Shown here: positions 24,631-36,719 of the stretch, piece by piece
Numbering within the stretch: position 1 is the first letter of the stretch
Layout: every line of letters begins with the position of its first letter
Assembly: GCA_011634665.1 (NCBI GenBank)
Contig: WAEK01000009.1
Location: 1,541,501 to 1,605,500 of the forward strand
Length of the DNA: 64,000 nucleotides
Source of the DNA: Mortierella sp. BCC40632
Taxonomy: Eukaryota > Mortierellomycota > Mortierellomycetes > Mortierellales > Mortierellaceae
Reading direction: 5' to 3'
Notes under the pieces: generated by a model
Told to the model about the DNA's origin: nothing
Database searches by the model: none
What the model saw: the letters and a program-made list of their open reading frames with translations, nothing else
Position numbers and translations under genes: made by a program

Positions 24631-25584
24631 TCACTTGACAGGATACGAAATGGTACCCTTGCAGGTGCCTGCGGAGTTGGCCTTTGTGATTACATACTGG
24701 TCACGGTTCTTGACATTAAAGTAAAGCCAGATCTACAAGGAGTTCATGCAAAGAGGAGAGAATGAGAAAACATATCCTCTATTTCTTGACAAGCAAAGGC
24801 TTTTTTTTTTTTTTTTTTTTACCTCACTCAAAACCCCAGAGGCACAGTTGATCTGGGCAGGGAAACCGTAGGCTTCTTTAATGGCGGCATGCATGTCTGC
24901 GACCTTGGGGTTCGATCCAGGCTTGATTCCCTTGGCAGCCAAGACTTCGTACAAGTTGTACTGCTTTCTCAACTCAAGAACCTTGGAGAAATAGGTGTAG
25001 ACGTCCTGGTCCTGGACGTAGTTATCGATACAGTCCGGAGCCAAGGTCGACAAGCAGGTTCCGTGCTTGCTCCATTCATGGGCCCAGAACGCGTTGTTGT
25101 CGTTCTTGTAGGAAGCCCAGTAAGTATTCAAATCTGGGATCAAACTCGAAGGAGCGCCAGGATAGTTTTCGAGGCGCGTCTCGATATCCTGTGGAGATCC
25201 AAAGAAACAGTTGCTTTCAGAACGAGATTTTAAGGGGGGAAAATCATCTCCAAAGTAATAAAATCAAGTCAGTCTTACGCTATACACACGACTGGAATCA
25301 CAACCGTTGGAGGGTCCCTGTCTTCCCGAGCATGTGTTGGGCCACAACCCATGGATGGTAAACTCATTCGAAGGGCCTAGTCCCTTGTACCATTGCAGTG
25401 TCAAAAGAACTTGGCCCATCTCAGGAAGACAGCAGCTGCTCACTAAGTTCGAGCCGGAAGAACAAGAGAGAACATCTAAGGGACAGGAATCTGCACGCTT
25501 GAAGATGGACATGTCGACCGGGGCAGCGGCAACACAAGAGAGAGCAGCGAGGGCCACAGAAGTTGCGATGGCGAGAAGCTTCAT
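24631..25584 (-). CDS. Secreted ribonuclease T2
   Basis: Exons on the minus strand: 25584-25279, 25188-24823, 24732-24631 (774 nt, 257 aa). RNase T2 enzymes cut single-stranded RNA through a 2',3'-cyclic phosphate, usually outside the cell or in the vacuole. Seen here: a signal peptide ([20 protein letters not shown], likely cut before APVD); conserved active site segment [13 protein letters not shown], with H78; [14 protein letters not shown], with H139, E140 and H144. These correspond to the three catalytic His and the Glu of the family. Paired cysteines fit the fungal RNase Rh/T2 disulfide set. Length is that of a minimal family member, without the C-terminal extension of yeast Rny1. Intron 2 opens with GT followed by about 20 A in the sense strand, which is odd. 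A TATA-like site lies about 120 bp upstream. The enzyme looks intact and active. Confidence 0.95.
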
Positions 25585-25701
25585 AGTAAAGAGTGCGATG
25601 GTAAGGATGTGAGAGTGAGAAGGACGAAGGAAGGAAAGACAGAATGTGTTGATTGGAGTGAGTTCAGGAGTCGGAAGAATGGGTCGGGGAAGGAAAGGGA
25701 T

Positions 25702-25709
25702 ACTTATAC
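25702..25709 (-). promoter_or_regulatory. TATA-like box of the RNase T2 gene
   Basis: On the minus strand the sequence reads TGTATAAGTA, about 120 bp upstream of the RNase T2 ATG. Position and sequence suit a TATA element, but no transcription start is known. Confidence 0.45.
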
Positions 25710-25789
25710 ACTGCCGAGTTGGACCAGAAACAAACTGGGGTCAAGCGATCGGGATGAAATATCTAAGCAATGGAGATAGAAACTAAGGA

Positions 25790-25892
25790 GAGAAAGAGAG
25801 AGGGAGGAGAGAGAGAGGGAGGGAGAGGGAGAGAGGGAGAGAGGGAGAGAGGGAGAGAGGGAGAGATTGGGAGAGAGATTGAGAGAGGAGTA
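25790..25892. repeat. GGGAGAGA minisatellite upstream of the RNase T2 gene
   Basis: Roughly 100 bases of purine repeat; the central part is a regular 8-base unit (GGGAGAGA) repeated several times, flanked by looser GAGA and ATTGGGAGAGAG units. It lies about 200-300 bp upstream of the RNase start, on the far side of the TATA-like site. Confidence 0.9.
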
Positions 25893-28800
25893 TGTGCGGG
25901 GCAGTGTTTTAGGCCATCCGGGTGCTAATGAATTACAGCTAAAGGGGTGAATAGTCTAGTCAAATACCTTCGGCGTAATTGACACCGGCTCATTGAAACT
26001 CAAGAACGAAGCTATAGCCAGCTCTTCTTCTTTCTCGTAGCATGACTCTCAATGTATCCTCGTTCACCGATTGAGGGTGTAACAACGTGGATAATCCATC
26101 CCTTGGGGGTGGGGAGGGGCGGGAGACAAAGGCATGCAAAGACGCGTGCACAAAAGGATGGAGAGCACTTGACGGAGTAGGGTTTCCAGCCAATCGCCGC
26201 CAATGGGCTCGGCTTGCTTTCTCAGCATTTGGTCATGGAGTGACCGGACTGGCCAATAATTGTCTATTGCTTTGTCTCGTTGGATGTCCCCTTTTCAGCA
26301 CCTCTGCTCTATTCCGTTTTTTTTGCCTCATTCGATCGTGTGTTCCTGCATGTCCCTCGACAATACAGGTTCAAAATGGTCAAGCTCTAGGAATGCAGCC
26401 CAATAGACCATGTAGGTGTTAGTTTTAAAAAACGCCGTATCACCTGCAGTAGCGAGCTTATTCAAGCCTAGTAATAATTAAGAACTTACGCAACTACCCT
26501 TTCTCCTCTTCCTCTTCCTCGTGAGCCCCCTTCATTGAATACCGCTGATAATGGCCTAAAGGCCATTAATGACCGAAATTCTACCGCCTTTGTATGGCCT
26601 CAGCCTTCAGCAGAAAGAACGCATCGGAAACAAGGGTGTAGAGGGGAAAAAATGGATCATAGTGGGGAGATGGGAGGGCGAGTACAATGAATATCTGGAG
26701 GAAGATCCGGGCTACTGTATTTGACCCAGAGACAGTCAGCAAGGTTCAATAAAGTATCTATAGTCTACATCTTCAGGAGATAACATGTGGCAAAAGCAGT
26801 CGTGGACATGGATACATCGGTGATTCAAGGTCAAGCTAAGCGGCCCTAAACGGAAACTTTACCTATCAGTTTCTGGAGCCCATGCACATGATCCAAGATG
26901 CGCAGAATGGGAGGGTGTGGAGACACGTTGAATGCGGGGTCGGAGTGCCAAAGAGCCTAGACAGGGTCCGACTTCCCTGAGAATACAGGACGCCACTGAC
27001 GGCCAATGCCTATGAGAAGAGAGGGACGAGGGGCGTGTTCCTGAATGTGCCAAATAAACACCAATAGGCGTGACCACACATCCTGATTTCCTTTTCCCAT
27101 GGACTTCCTTGATGTTCCTGTTTTTACGCCGCTTGTGATGTTCTCACGATGGCATAGGTCTTGTACATCTTGTCCTGCGGACAAGAGGAAGGGCCTTTTA
27201 AAGATGACTCTTGATTGTGCCATGCCCAATTTTGTGCTTGTGGCACAATCAGAGCCCTTGCAGCAGAGTAAATGCAAGGCAGGACGACTGTAGCCTGTTG
27301 GTTCGTACTAGAAACATTCAGACAATTAGTGCCTTGGGACTCGGAGGCGAAGAACACATCACTCCAAAGTCAAGCGCCCCTTCACTCTCAGCGCATATTC
27401 GTTAGAGGCCTAGGCGCTGTTGCGATAAAAAGGAGAAAGGAGCACTTGTGCGACTTGGCGAGTCATGCTTTACATTTTTTCTAGTAGTATAGAGACTACG
27501 AAAGGCTCTTTTGAGACGATTATTTTTTCATTCACCCATCCACCAAAAGTTCACAGATGCAGTAGCGACTCCACACAATAAAAGACTGAAGAGTTAGCTA
27601 TTTTGGCGAAAAGGGATAGGAGGCAGCTATATCAAAATGATTGTCTCCTGGAAGGAAAAAGAGTTTACCGACTACTGATCTATTGCTCCTAGTATTTGTG
27701 TTCCGTCCTTCATCTGTAACGAGAAAGAGGCGACGGTTTGTTCAAGCAACAGTAGAGGTGTCCTCGAAGCGCAGCATAAAAAAGGCATTCTTCACACATA
27801 TAGTTCAACTTCAACTGTCCCCTTTTACCCATCTGCGTATTTAATCCTTGATCGATCCCGGAAATTAAAGTAAAAAAGAAAGAAAGAAAACCGGTAAGCA
27901 GAGCCTCGCATCAAATGTGTATCCTACTCTGGACCCTCCCAATTGCTAGCCACCCACACCTCAGATTGTAAGCTCGATGAGTTTCCTCTTCTAACAATGA
28001 AATCCCTTCTTCGAGCTTCGTGTTGCTACTATCTACTGACTCTACCATTTCCAAACCAAACCATTGCTCTCTATGAATAATCAGTGTACAGTCTAGTAAT
28101 CGCGACGAATTCTTGGACAGAAGCACTTCCACAGCATCCTTCTGGGATGAAGGTGCCAATGAAGCTTCAGGCGGACAGGACATCGGTATCCTTTGTGGAA
28201 GGGATCTCAAGCCCACTGCCAGGAATCTGACTGCTAGCAAAGTTCCAAGAACCTGATTTGGGATTACTACCACGGAGGGATTGTTTGCCCTGACAAATTA
28301 TTTGGAAACGCCTCAGTACCTTGAGGCTACCACTCTGCAGTCGCTCGCGAACAACTCGTCGGTGACATTCTAACTAGTATGGCTGAAGTTTCAAGTGAAA
28401 ATATTGCCCAGGCTGACCCTCATCAGCCGATACCAGGCACTCGCAAGAGAGCAGGCTCCCAAGATTTAAAACAGTGGACCCTTCACTATTAGCAAGACTG
28501 GGAAACCAATCTCGAGGGAATGAATTTACTTGTGGTTTAGAATTCGGAAGACCAGCAAATTGTTGCAGGAAACCGAGAGAGATCAAAGAGAGAAGTATTT
28601 ATTGCGACTCCTAAAGCACAACAACCAAATGATGTCTCAAGCCTCCACCAAGCTCTCTACAGTGAAAAATCTAATTGTGTTTACACCGAATCGAAAAAAG
28701 GAGCAGATCCCGTCTACCGTTTTGGATTACCCCAAGCTCAAAAGTACTCTCGACCGTCATATTTTATTTCGGCGGAGTCGGTTGCGGGCATCAGTAACTC

Positions 28801-30512
28801 TGTTTTCGACAGGTCATGGAAGATGGTCAATGCAGGGACTAGAGGCCTTACATCTGTGTTAAACGAGAGTATCGGACTTTTTGGATCCAGGCCCCGTGCT
28901 GTCCAGAACCCGTTTGAGAAAAACCTCGCTCCTTCTTGCCCTCTCGCACCCTCAGTAAGGCTACATCTCGTTTGACAGCCATGTTCAAGTAAGCTGGCAG
29001 TAAGGGCAGTAGGCGCCTCTGTGCGTAAAATAGCAAAGGCGGATACGCTAACATGAGTGAGCTTACTTGGACTGTCATCGAGCTGTTGAAGCTACATCGG
29101 TCTCGCTGCCCAGTTTAAAAGCCACGGCCGTCGATTGAAGCCATAATCAGTGGATTCCGAGGCGGCGATTATGGAACGCGGTCAAGTGCCATAGTCATTT
29201 TTGGACAAACCTCTGCCTCTCTGCCGTGTACCTCACGATCAGGATCCCAGGAATCTGAGTTAGAATCTGGAGGAGTTGCCATTTTTGTTGAAAAGAACTG
29301 GTATAGCCCTCGATGTCCTCAAACAAAGACTAGGCCACTCTACGATGCTGAGGAAACAGACGGCGTCATCTGGTGGTAAGGTCAGGTCGGAGAACCAAGT
29401 GAGGCATGGCGACGCATCCAAAGCGAGGAGTTGGAGGAGCTCCTCATGGAAGCTAATCATGTGCGTCATTTTGAGAGATGAGTTTTATAAGCCAAATGTC
29501 AAAGAAAATTTTTCGTTTTTCACATCTTACACTGACGCTTGACTACAACATCAGAGCCATGTTCTCTTGCCTAGCTTAAATGAAAGCGCTAGTATCTGAC
29601 CCAATAATCCTAGAGACCCGGATTTTATACGTCTAGGATCAGTGGCTCCCGAGATAAGATCTAAAAAAACTAGTAAAAGATATCTTTTCCCTCTTTTCCT
29701 CTCGACGTGATGCATGTCATTGCTTTCTAGCACCAGGGTGGTGCTCTGTTGCTTCGCTTAGTTAGCGATGTTGTTGGAGCTCAACTCAGGGAGCACTGAA
29801 TCCCCAATTGTTTCTGTATAGGGCAAGTAGATCCTGGAAAATTGGCGAGTAAAACTAGAGAATGCTTTCTTTTTCTGTCTTCTCGTATACTCCCTTGATT
29901 GCAGGATACTACCGCGCCACATCCTACCCGATTGGAAGTGACGGAAGTCAAAACTACCTCTGCCAAGTCAAGCCGTGGTACAGAGTGTACTTCAAGAGTA
30001 TCTTCTATTTTATCACAAGATCCGAGGTCACCCATGGGCAGTAAAACTACCAAATTAAACAGCGAGCGTCTACGCTTCGACTTGGAAAAAAAGGGGGGCT
30101 AAAGCTTCATCTCCCCCCCTCTCCTATGATTAATAAATGCTACACTATTATCCTTCATCCTATTACGAGAGTCTCAAAATAACTGAAGCAGTCTCCATAG
30201 ACTTTCATGTAGCGGTAAGTGCTGAAAAATGACTATTTTGACATGCGTCGAATTGTAACAACCTGTTGCTCTTTTTGGTGCCATGGTTAATCCCGATATC
30301 AGAACCAACCCAAAATGAGGTTGGTGGCTCTCAACTAGGACTGTCTTTCTTCTCCCCAGTTCCAAGCCTCTTTCTGGTGAAAATAACCTTCTTTTCATCG
30401 TTGTCCTCTCCGTCCCTCTCTCATTGTCAGCAGAGCTTTCGCCTTACCGTCCTCTTTCTCTCAACTCCAGAACATGACTCGTTCTTTATCTGCGCTTTTA
30501 AGCTATACATGC

Positions 30513-30852
30513 TCAACGCTCTCTGCCCTGTGGTGTTTTATCATGGATGCATTTTGTTTAAAACCACAGCAGCCGTTTGCTTTTGCTCTCATCCTTGACA
30601 CCTACTGCTGGTTGCATGTAGTGTTGACCCAAAGTTGAAATCTCATTAGGCATTTGGCACTGTGTGCTTGTTGGTATGTGGACTTTATGATGTCAACGCT
30701 CTATGTCCCGTGGTGTTTTATCACAGCTGCGTTTTGTTTAAAACCACAGCAGCCATCTGCTTTGCTTTCTTCCTTGGAGCTTATAGCTGGTTGCTTGTAG
30801 CTTGGCCCATAGTTGAAATCTCTCACTTGGCACTGTGTACTTGTTGCATCTG
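30513..30852. repeat. Imperfect tandem duplication, unit about 178 bp
   Basis: Copy 1 starts at 30513 and copy 2 at 30691, both with TCAACGCTCT. They share GTGGTGTTTTATCA, TTTTGTTTAAAACCACAGC, AGTTGAAATCTC and TTGGCACTGTGT in order, with scattered substitutions and small indels (roughly 80% identity by eye). No coding potential is evident. Confidence 0.85.
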
Positions 30853-31436
30853 AAATCTACTGGACTATAGCAGGGTCTTAGTTTATATTTGATAGTATGT
30901 ACCATTTTTGAAGATGCCCATACATGAACTATATTAACTACAATATAGTAACTTCTACAATGTCCGAGACGGGAACCGGTTTACAACTGGAATTGTCATG
31001 GATTGACTCAGCTGCAGATAAGTCAGCAGAGGCGTACTTCAAAAAATATGAATTGTACGACAAGCCAATGGCGCATCAACGATAAAGACTGCTGATAGAC
31101 TCTGGCTCAAACAATTTATCGAGATCTGAGAAGAAAATACTCTTGAATGACTTCGAACAAAAAAAAAAAAAAGGACGCCAGTTCTGGTCGGATCGTCGTA
31201 CATATCTCGCAACACTCGGGACGTCAAGCCTACCTGCCGAGACTGCAGAGCCCTACGTGGAAAGATCCTTTGAACGAAATTTGTCACGGGTCGCGGCAAG
31301 TAATGGTACGTTTTATAGTCTGCAATTTATAATAGCTCTTGAATTTGGCACCCTAATGCAGTTACACTCATGCTATAATATCCTTGGCGCAAATACACAA
31401 ATGTAAAACCTTGACAACTGGAGACGATACAGATTT

Positions 31437-31494
31437 ACTACTATCACTACTACTACTACTACTACTACTACTATTGCTGTTGCTGTTGCTATTT
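31437..31494. repeat. CTA/TGC trinucleotide microsatellite
   Basis: A run of CTA (ACT) units followed by TGCTGT units, in the gene-poor region. It gives artefactual poly-Ser and poly-Val open frames on the minus strand. Confidence 0.9.
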
Positions 31495-32452
31495 TGAAAG
31501 TGTGTTTGTGTAAAGTAACTGATGAGGTACATCCATCTACTGCTCTTAGACTTTCCATCTCTACACCACCCTTTACCAGAGACATCAGAGATACCAGAGG
31601 CAAAAAGCCTGTTAGGGGCCGCTGATTTGACATCCGTCACAAGGCATCCAACTAAAGGACCACCCACATCAAATTATTCCTCAGCTATACTATCAAAGCG
31701 GAAAGCAATCGAGATATCAGCTAGAAAAGGGGATACCGAGCAAACGTCAGCTCTTGCAACTGTAAGTTTAGGGTGTGATCTTTTTGTTGTTAATTTGTGT
31801 AGTTCTTAATGTGGCAATAGCTCTCTATGCATCATAGAATTTTCTAATATTGCTCCATACTCCTCGCAATCATTTGGTAGTAAACGGCCAGGATGATGGT
31901 ATACATGCTACTGTCCAGAGATCAATAGAGAGGGACGAGAATTTTTTGGAGCAAAAGAGGTGATATCAACATAGTGGGACGTTTTTGCAGAGAAGTGCAG
32001 AATAGGGGATGACAGAGCCAAAAAAAAAAAAAAAAAAAAAAAAAGAAAAGAGGAACATCATGTACGGTCAAGTTGAGATATTTCTTTAGTGTATGTTAGA
32101 ATTTAGATGATTTACCCGAGGACAATGATCCTCAAGATGGACAGCCTTGACTGGTATCTGACAAACTCTTAACAACATATCGATAAAAAAAAAAAAAAAA
32201 AAAAAAAAAGGATATGGTGGTTAGGGGCTGAAGGGGGTAAAGGCAAGTGAGATGCGCAGGTGAGTAATATACAAACACTCCTTTATCCCATTAGACACTT
32301 ATCTCATCTTGTACACTATCATTAGAGAAGATATGTCGATGTGGTTTTGACGGGATGAGTGCCTTCATTAACTACATTCACATAATCATTTTAAAAGACA
32401 ACAAAAGTCTACTACTGGGTGTCATTAGTATTGGTTGCTGGCTTACGGGAAA

Positions 32453-32720
32453 ATGATGCGTGAGAAATGGAAATACGACAAGGGGCACGACTACCCGTGA
32501 AATTTACATGGGGACTGTGGTTTTGTCAGAATGGTGGCGTAGGAGTACTCGCCTTCTTGTGTTCGATCTCGACTGTTTAGTTGCTTTCATGCATCAGGGA
32601 GTGCGAAAAAGCGAAAGAGACAAATTGTTGCTTTCAGACCTGAGGAAGACGAGTGAATTGCCTTCTGGATTGGCATGGCTGTTTGGAACAGCCAGCATGA
32701 CCTACATTACCTGTACGATT
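32453..32720. repeat. Dispersed repeat, copy A (left of the Harbinger element)
   Basis: Shares with copy B (36990-37215), in the same order and orientation, a GAAAATGATG(C/T)GTGAG block, a CCTGAGGAAGACGA block (near 32639-32652) and a GCATGACCT block near its end. An ACTCGCCTTCTT block near 32546 forms an imperfect inverted partner of GAAGACGAGT. Boundaries are approximate. It may be a small non-autonomous transposon related to the neighbouring one. Confidence 0.5.
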
Positions 32721-33326
32721 TGCTACACAAACTGATGCAGGCCATTTTTCTCTGGCTACAAAAGTGTCCTCTGTCCTATTGGCACGGACCTCCATGAATG
32801 GGATGTTTACAGTTGCATGGGATGGCATGGACAATATTCATGCAAAGACACGTACAGGTCTAAGGAGTTCATCGTTCCTCCCAGATCTCCGTGGGCATAT
32901 GAGAAGTTCACAGTAGCATTAACTAACAAGGGCCTTCGAAACTCATGGAGAGGTATGATCTATAACGTTTGTCTGCAGCGAAAACTACAAGATCCAAACA
33001 ACTTGGCGATCACTATGTACCCATGACTTTGGAATTTTAGAGGTGAGTTGCCCAAGTCTCTATTTGGCTATTTAGATCAGCCGTGAGTGTTATGTGTCCG
33101 CCAACTAGAAAAAAAAAACTCATCAGAGTCCGCCCCGACCATGTGCTTGTGTTGATGCAGAGTCCTCGATATTCATGCAAAAACCCCTGAGCAAATTGAT
33201 GCAGACTCCCTAGTCGTTAAGTTTTTGTGCATTCCAATATCCTAATAGGTGAATATTTCCTCAGCGAAAGTGCACCAATGTGGTTTTGGTGGAGTCAATC
33301 TTCAATTGCATACTCTCGATGCATAT

Positions 33327-33432
33327 TCGCTTTCCTCAGGTCTAAAATTTCCGCTTCGCTCTCGCATTCGCTCTCGACCTTTAAGGGGTGTTTTCATCCT
33401 GCGTGTAACCATGCGAGAGCGAATCGAATCGA
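33327..33432 (+). repeat. Left terminal inverted repeat (106 bp)
   Basis: Starts TCGCTTTCCTCAGGTCT and ends near GCGAATCGAATCGA. By eye it differs from the reverse complement of the right repeat at a single base (T versus C in the GGGGTGTTTTCATCC block). It contains internal copies of CGCTCTCG and an inverted copy CGAGAGCG. Confidence 0.9.
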
Positions 33433-33528
33433 GATCTGCTCGGTTCTTCTCTCTTCTCGCCCTCTCTCATGCTCTATTATTTTTTGTTCACCTATCTCAC
33501 ACTTCAACCAGGCACGGGTTCACATATT

Positions 33529-34824
33529 ATGCGTTCTCTTCGCTATCCTCGCTGTTCCCACGACCCTCGAGCACCAGCAATCGCAACAACCTTGCTTCTC
33601 CTTACCTGGACGCTTACTGAGGCGACTCACAGCGATTCTGTGTGGGATCAGGAGGCCGCCACCATACACTCCTTGCATCTACTGATGTTATTACGCCATC
33701 TTCGACTATCTCGATATTTGGTCCCGAGAACTGTATCGATGTATTTAAAATCCGATGTATACAGGGAGCAAGTTCTGTCAACGGCAAGCCCAGAGATTTT
33801 CAAGCAAGCGTTTCGTATGACTCGGGAGCAACTTCAGTTTATTGTCGGGCTTATCAAAGACAACCCTATTTTTCGATCGACTGGAAAGAAGCCCCCAAGC
33901 CTCTGTGGAGGTTCAATTCAAAATTGCCATCCAAAGACTTTCTCATGTAGGATCTCTTACGGCTTTTTGAATCAATTGGACCGGCAATGGGGGTCTCTGT
34001 GGGTACAGCCTTTGATTATTACACCCGGGTTGTCTCAGCATTGCTTGACCTTGCTGAAATGGCTATCCAATGGCCGGATGCCGGAAGGAAACGAACGATC
34101 AAAGCCTATTTTGCAGAAAGAGGTTTCCCAGATGCAATAGGCGCAGTTGATGGGACGTTGATACCTTTTGCGTACGCGCCGTCTTGGAATCGACATGAGT
34201 GGGCAACAAGAAAGGGTTACTTTTGCGATGGGCGCAACAGGGATTTGCGATCATAGAGGTGTGTTCACTGCCTTTTCAACAGGCTACTATGGAAGTTGGC
34301 ACGACTCCTCAGCATTCAAGACAACGCCCCAGTATCGCGAGAAACACCAGTACTTTTCTGGCGAGGAGCATTTGCTAGGGGACTCAGCATACAAATCGTC
34401 TCCGACTCTAATGACAGGGTACTCCAGAATGCAGACCCGGATTCCGAATGCCCAAGAGTTCAACCAACGGCTCAGTTCTAGTAGGGTAAAGATTGAGCAT
34501 GCCTTTGGAATGCTCAAAGGAAAGTTCCCATCTTTGACCAAGCTGCAGATGCGCGCTCGATCAGAGGACGATATTGAGAGGATGACCAATCATGTTTTTG
34601 CATGTGTGGTTTTACACAACATTCTCATCCGCTTTAATGGCAAAGAGCTTATGGACTGTGAAGGACGACAGACAACGCAAACGCCTGATGTCCAAGCTGA
34701 GAGAACTCACAGGTTTCCAATCAACTTTGATGATCCTCGCGAGGTCGAGCGATATGACGCGGCAATGAAAGTACAGGGCGACCTCAAACGAGCACAGAGA
34801 AAGGCAATCATATTTAATGAATAA
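33529..34824 (+). pseudogene. HARBI1-like DDE transposase, frameshifted
   Basis: DDE_4-type nuclease of PIF/Harbinger elements, about 430 codons from ATG 33529. Seen in order: a helical N-terminal segment (FKQAFRMTREQLQFIVGLI), the first catalytic Asp in AIGAVDGTLIPF, the family motif RHEWATRKGYF followed by TGICDHRGVFTAF, WHDSSAF, the second Asp in HLLGDSAYKS, and the catalytic Glu in KIEHAFGMLKGKF. All three DDE residues are present. The frame changes three times, each at a homopolymer: C5 at 33892-33896, T5 at 33964-33968 and T4 at 34221-34224, each consistent with one extra base. No other nonsense change is visible. As written the gene is broken; whether that is real or an assembly error is discussed in the findings. 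Confidence 0.88.
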
Positions 34825-34826
34825 CA

Positions 34827-36603
34827 TTAAGATGACCTTGGCGGAGAAGTGCTGCAGGATCTTGACCTTGGTAATTTGGGAACATTGTTGACAGTGTAAT
34901 AGATAGAAGGGAGCTTTGTTTCCGCTACTACCGATGGAGGCGATGTCCTCCGTTGATTCCTCGCTCGTTCGTCATTTTCGAGTTTCTTCGCTCGTACTTC
35001 TTCCTTGAGAAGCTCCAATTCCAATTCTCGTTTCCTATTTTCTTGTTCTTTCTTTTCTATTTCCAACTCCTGCACTCTCACAAAAAAATGGTGTTTCTCT
35101 TCCTCCAAACGTAGTCTCGCTTCATCTCTGACCGATCTCTCCTTCTCCCTGATCGAGGCCTCCCTTTCTCTAACTGACCTTTCCTGTGATTGCTCACGAA
35201 GCAGCTCGACAGCTGAGTTCAACTCTGGAATGGAGCTTCCTCTGTCCTTTGACCTCCTTGTCTGGGTAGATGATGCTGGTGAGAGACGAGCCGCTTGAGA
35301 GTCGCCTCTAGGGTTGTCATTTTTACTACCGCCATTTTCACTGTTGACATCACTCCATTCATTATCGCTATCATCTTTTGTGGTGGTAACAGTTTTGAGT
35401 TTGCCAGCAGCCTGTCGTCCTAAAATCTCCCTGGAATGATGAGGAGTAATACTGGTGGTGGTTTGCTTTCCAACATTGTTTAAAATGAAGAAGAAGTGAC
35501 ATCTCCTCCGCATACGATCGTCAAGTGTTTGACCTCCCACAATGTCACCATTGCCAGTTGACGTGTAGTAGCTTTGTTCTTGGTTGAAAGTCCTGATCAT
35601 CTTCTCTATCTTGTTCTTCATTTGTGTTTTGTCCACTGCAACAGAACTTCCATCGGTCGTAAACCGCCTATTGAACTCTTGAGCGACATCGGTGCAGACG
35701 TCGATCTTGCTGCGTAGATGTTTTTTGGTTTTCCCCCTTGCCGTCAAAACAGGCCAGTTCGACGGAAGGATCAGATGTTCGGCGATAAAGATCTCGTGTT
35801 CTTGAGTAAAGTTGATGGCTGGCGCTCTTCCTGAAGTTTCATTGTGCTGAGATTGTGAGGCCTTTGTGGAGGATGAGGGGGATGGCGATGGCGACTGTCG
35901 CTTACGTCGGTTTGGAGCTTCAGAAACGCCAGCTTTCCGTTTCCGTGAGTGCTGTAAAAATTTCGTCCTCGGAAGAGTCAGAGCTTGGTTCCTGAGAAAG
36001 AGGTCGAGGAGGAGGAGAAGTCATCGAGCGAACAGAGTGTGTCGGAGTAGGAGAATTCAATATTGTTGAAGAAGGTGATGGTGGTGTGGCAATAAAAGTG
36101 GAAAGCTGGGGACGGTAAAGCAGGGCCGAGGTCGGGATGAACTACCATAGCAACAATTAGTGCCGGATTAGTCTCTATCATGTCGATTATGACAATAGCC
36201 ATAAAAATTGACCGTACCTGTGGTGCTGGCGGTCCACGACTGACCGGCGAGAGAGGCACTTGCTGAGACTGTCGTTGATAATAAAAATTCTGTTGATGCT
36301 GCGAGTTTGGCTGTTGAAACTGTAGAAGAGTGTTGCTCTGATGCTGAGTAGAGTGCTCTCCAGGCGATGGTTGTGTTGGATAGTGAGGGTTAAAACTCCT
36401 GGCTGCCTCGAGATGAACGTATTGTCGAGTTGGCTGCAATAATTGTTTGAAAGCGAATTGCTTGGTCGAGGAGTAGAGGTGAAGATAGAACTGTTGCTAG
36501 CAGCAGACTGAGTTGAGGAGGCACTTTGCTGATATTTGGAACCTTCAACGATATCAATAGTGCTTTGCTGATTTTGAGCGGAATGATGTCTGTTGTCGGC
36601 CAT
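34827..36603 (-). pseudogene. Harbinger second protein: Myb/SANT-like domain plus coiled coil, frameshifted
   Basis: Starts at ATG 36603. Likely exons 36603-36218 and 36141-34827 around a 76-bp intron. The N-terminal third is Gln/Ser/Pro-rich. A basic patch (SRKRKAG, NRRKRQ) could be a nuclear localisation signal. A Myb/SANT-like region follows (INFTQEHEIFIAEHL, NWPVLTARGKTKKHLRSK, NKIEKMIRTF). The C-terminal half is a long Glu/Arg/Lys-rich coiled coil (REQSQERSVREREASIREKE and on). Two frame changes are visible, near 36440 (one base missing in or next to a T run) and at 35956-35960 (one extra base in a T5 run, sense). Alternatively an intron from 36217 to 35955 ending TTTTTACAG would remove the second one, at the cost of a coding-like Ser/Pro stretch. 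In this family such proteins act as partner of the transposase. Confidence 0.7.
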
Positions 36604-36719
36604 GCTGAAGGAGTTGGGTGGGAAAAAGTGCCTGTGACAGACCGACTGGCTTCTCGCCTTATTACTTTTTCAAAGCCACTTTCTGAGGAGCAAAGGGCGA
36701 GAGCGACAAAAGCTCGCTT

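Larger units (their letters stand above)
25893..33326. other. Gene-poor 7.4-kb region, probably decayed repeats
   Basis: No gene could be supported. Open frames are short, mostly lack ATG starts and have no recognisable domain. The most protein-like are minus-strand 27911-28200 and plus-strand 29276-29542, which may be remnants of old coding sequence. The region contains a tandem duplication (30513-30852), a CTA/TGC microsatellite (31437-31494), A runs (31158-31170, 32021-32044, 32186-32209) and, near its right end, a repeat related to one on the other side of the Harbinger element. Confidence 0.5.

Noticed and set aside
35955..36217. Alternative 263-bp intron in the Harbinger Myb-like gene that would remove one frameshift
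   Set aside because: Its ends (GTACGG...TTTTTACAG) are acceptable, but it would delete a Ser/Pro-rich stretch with clear coding character; a one-base change in the T5 run explains the frame better. Not fully excluded.
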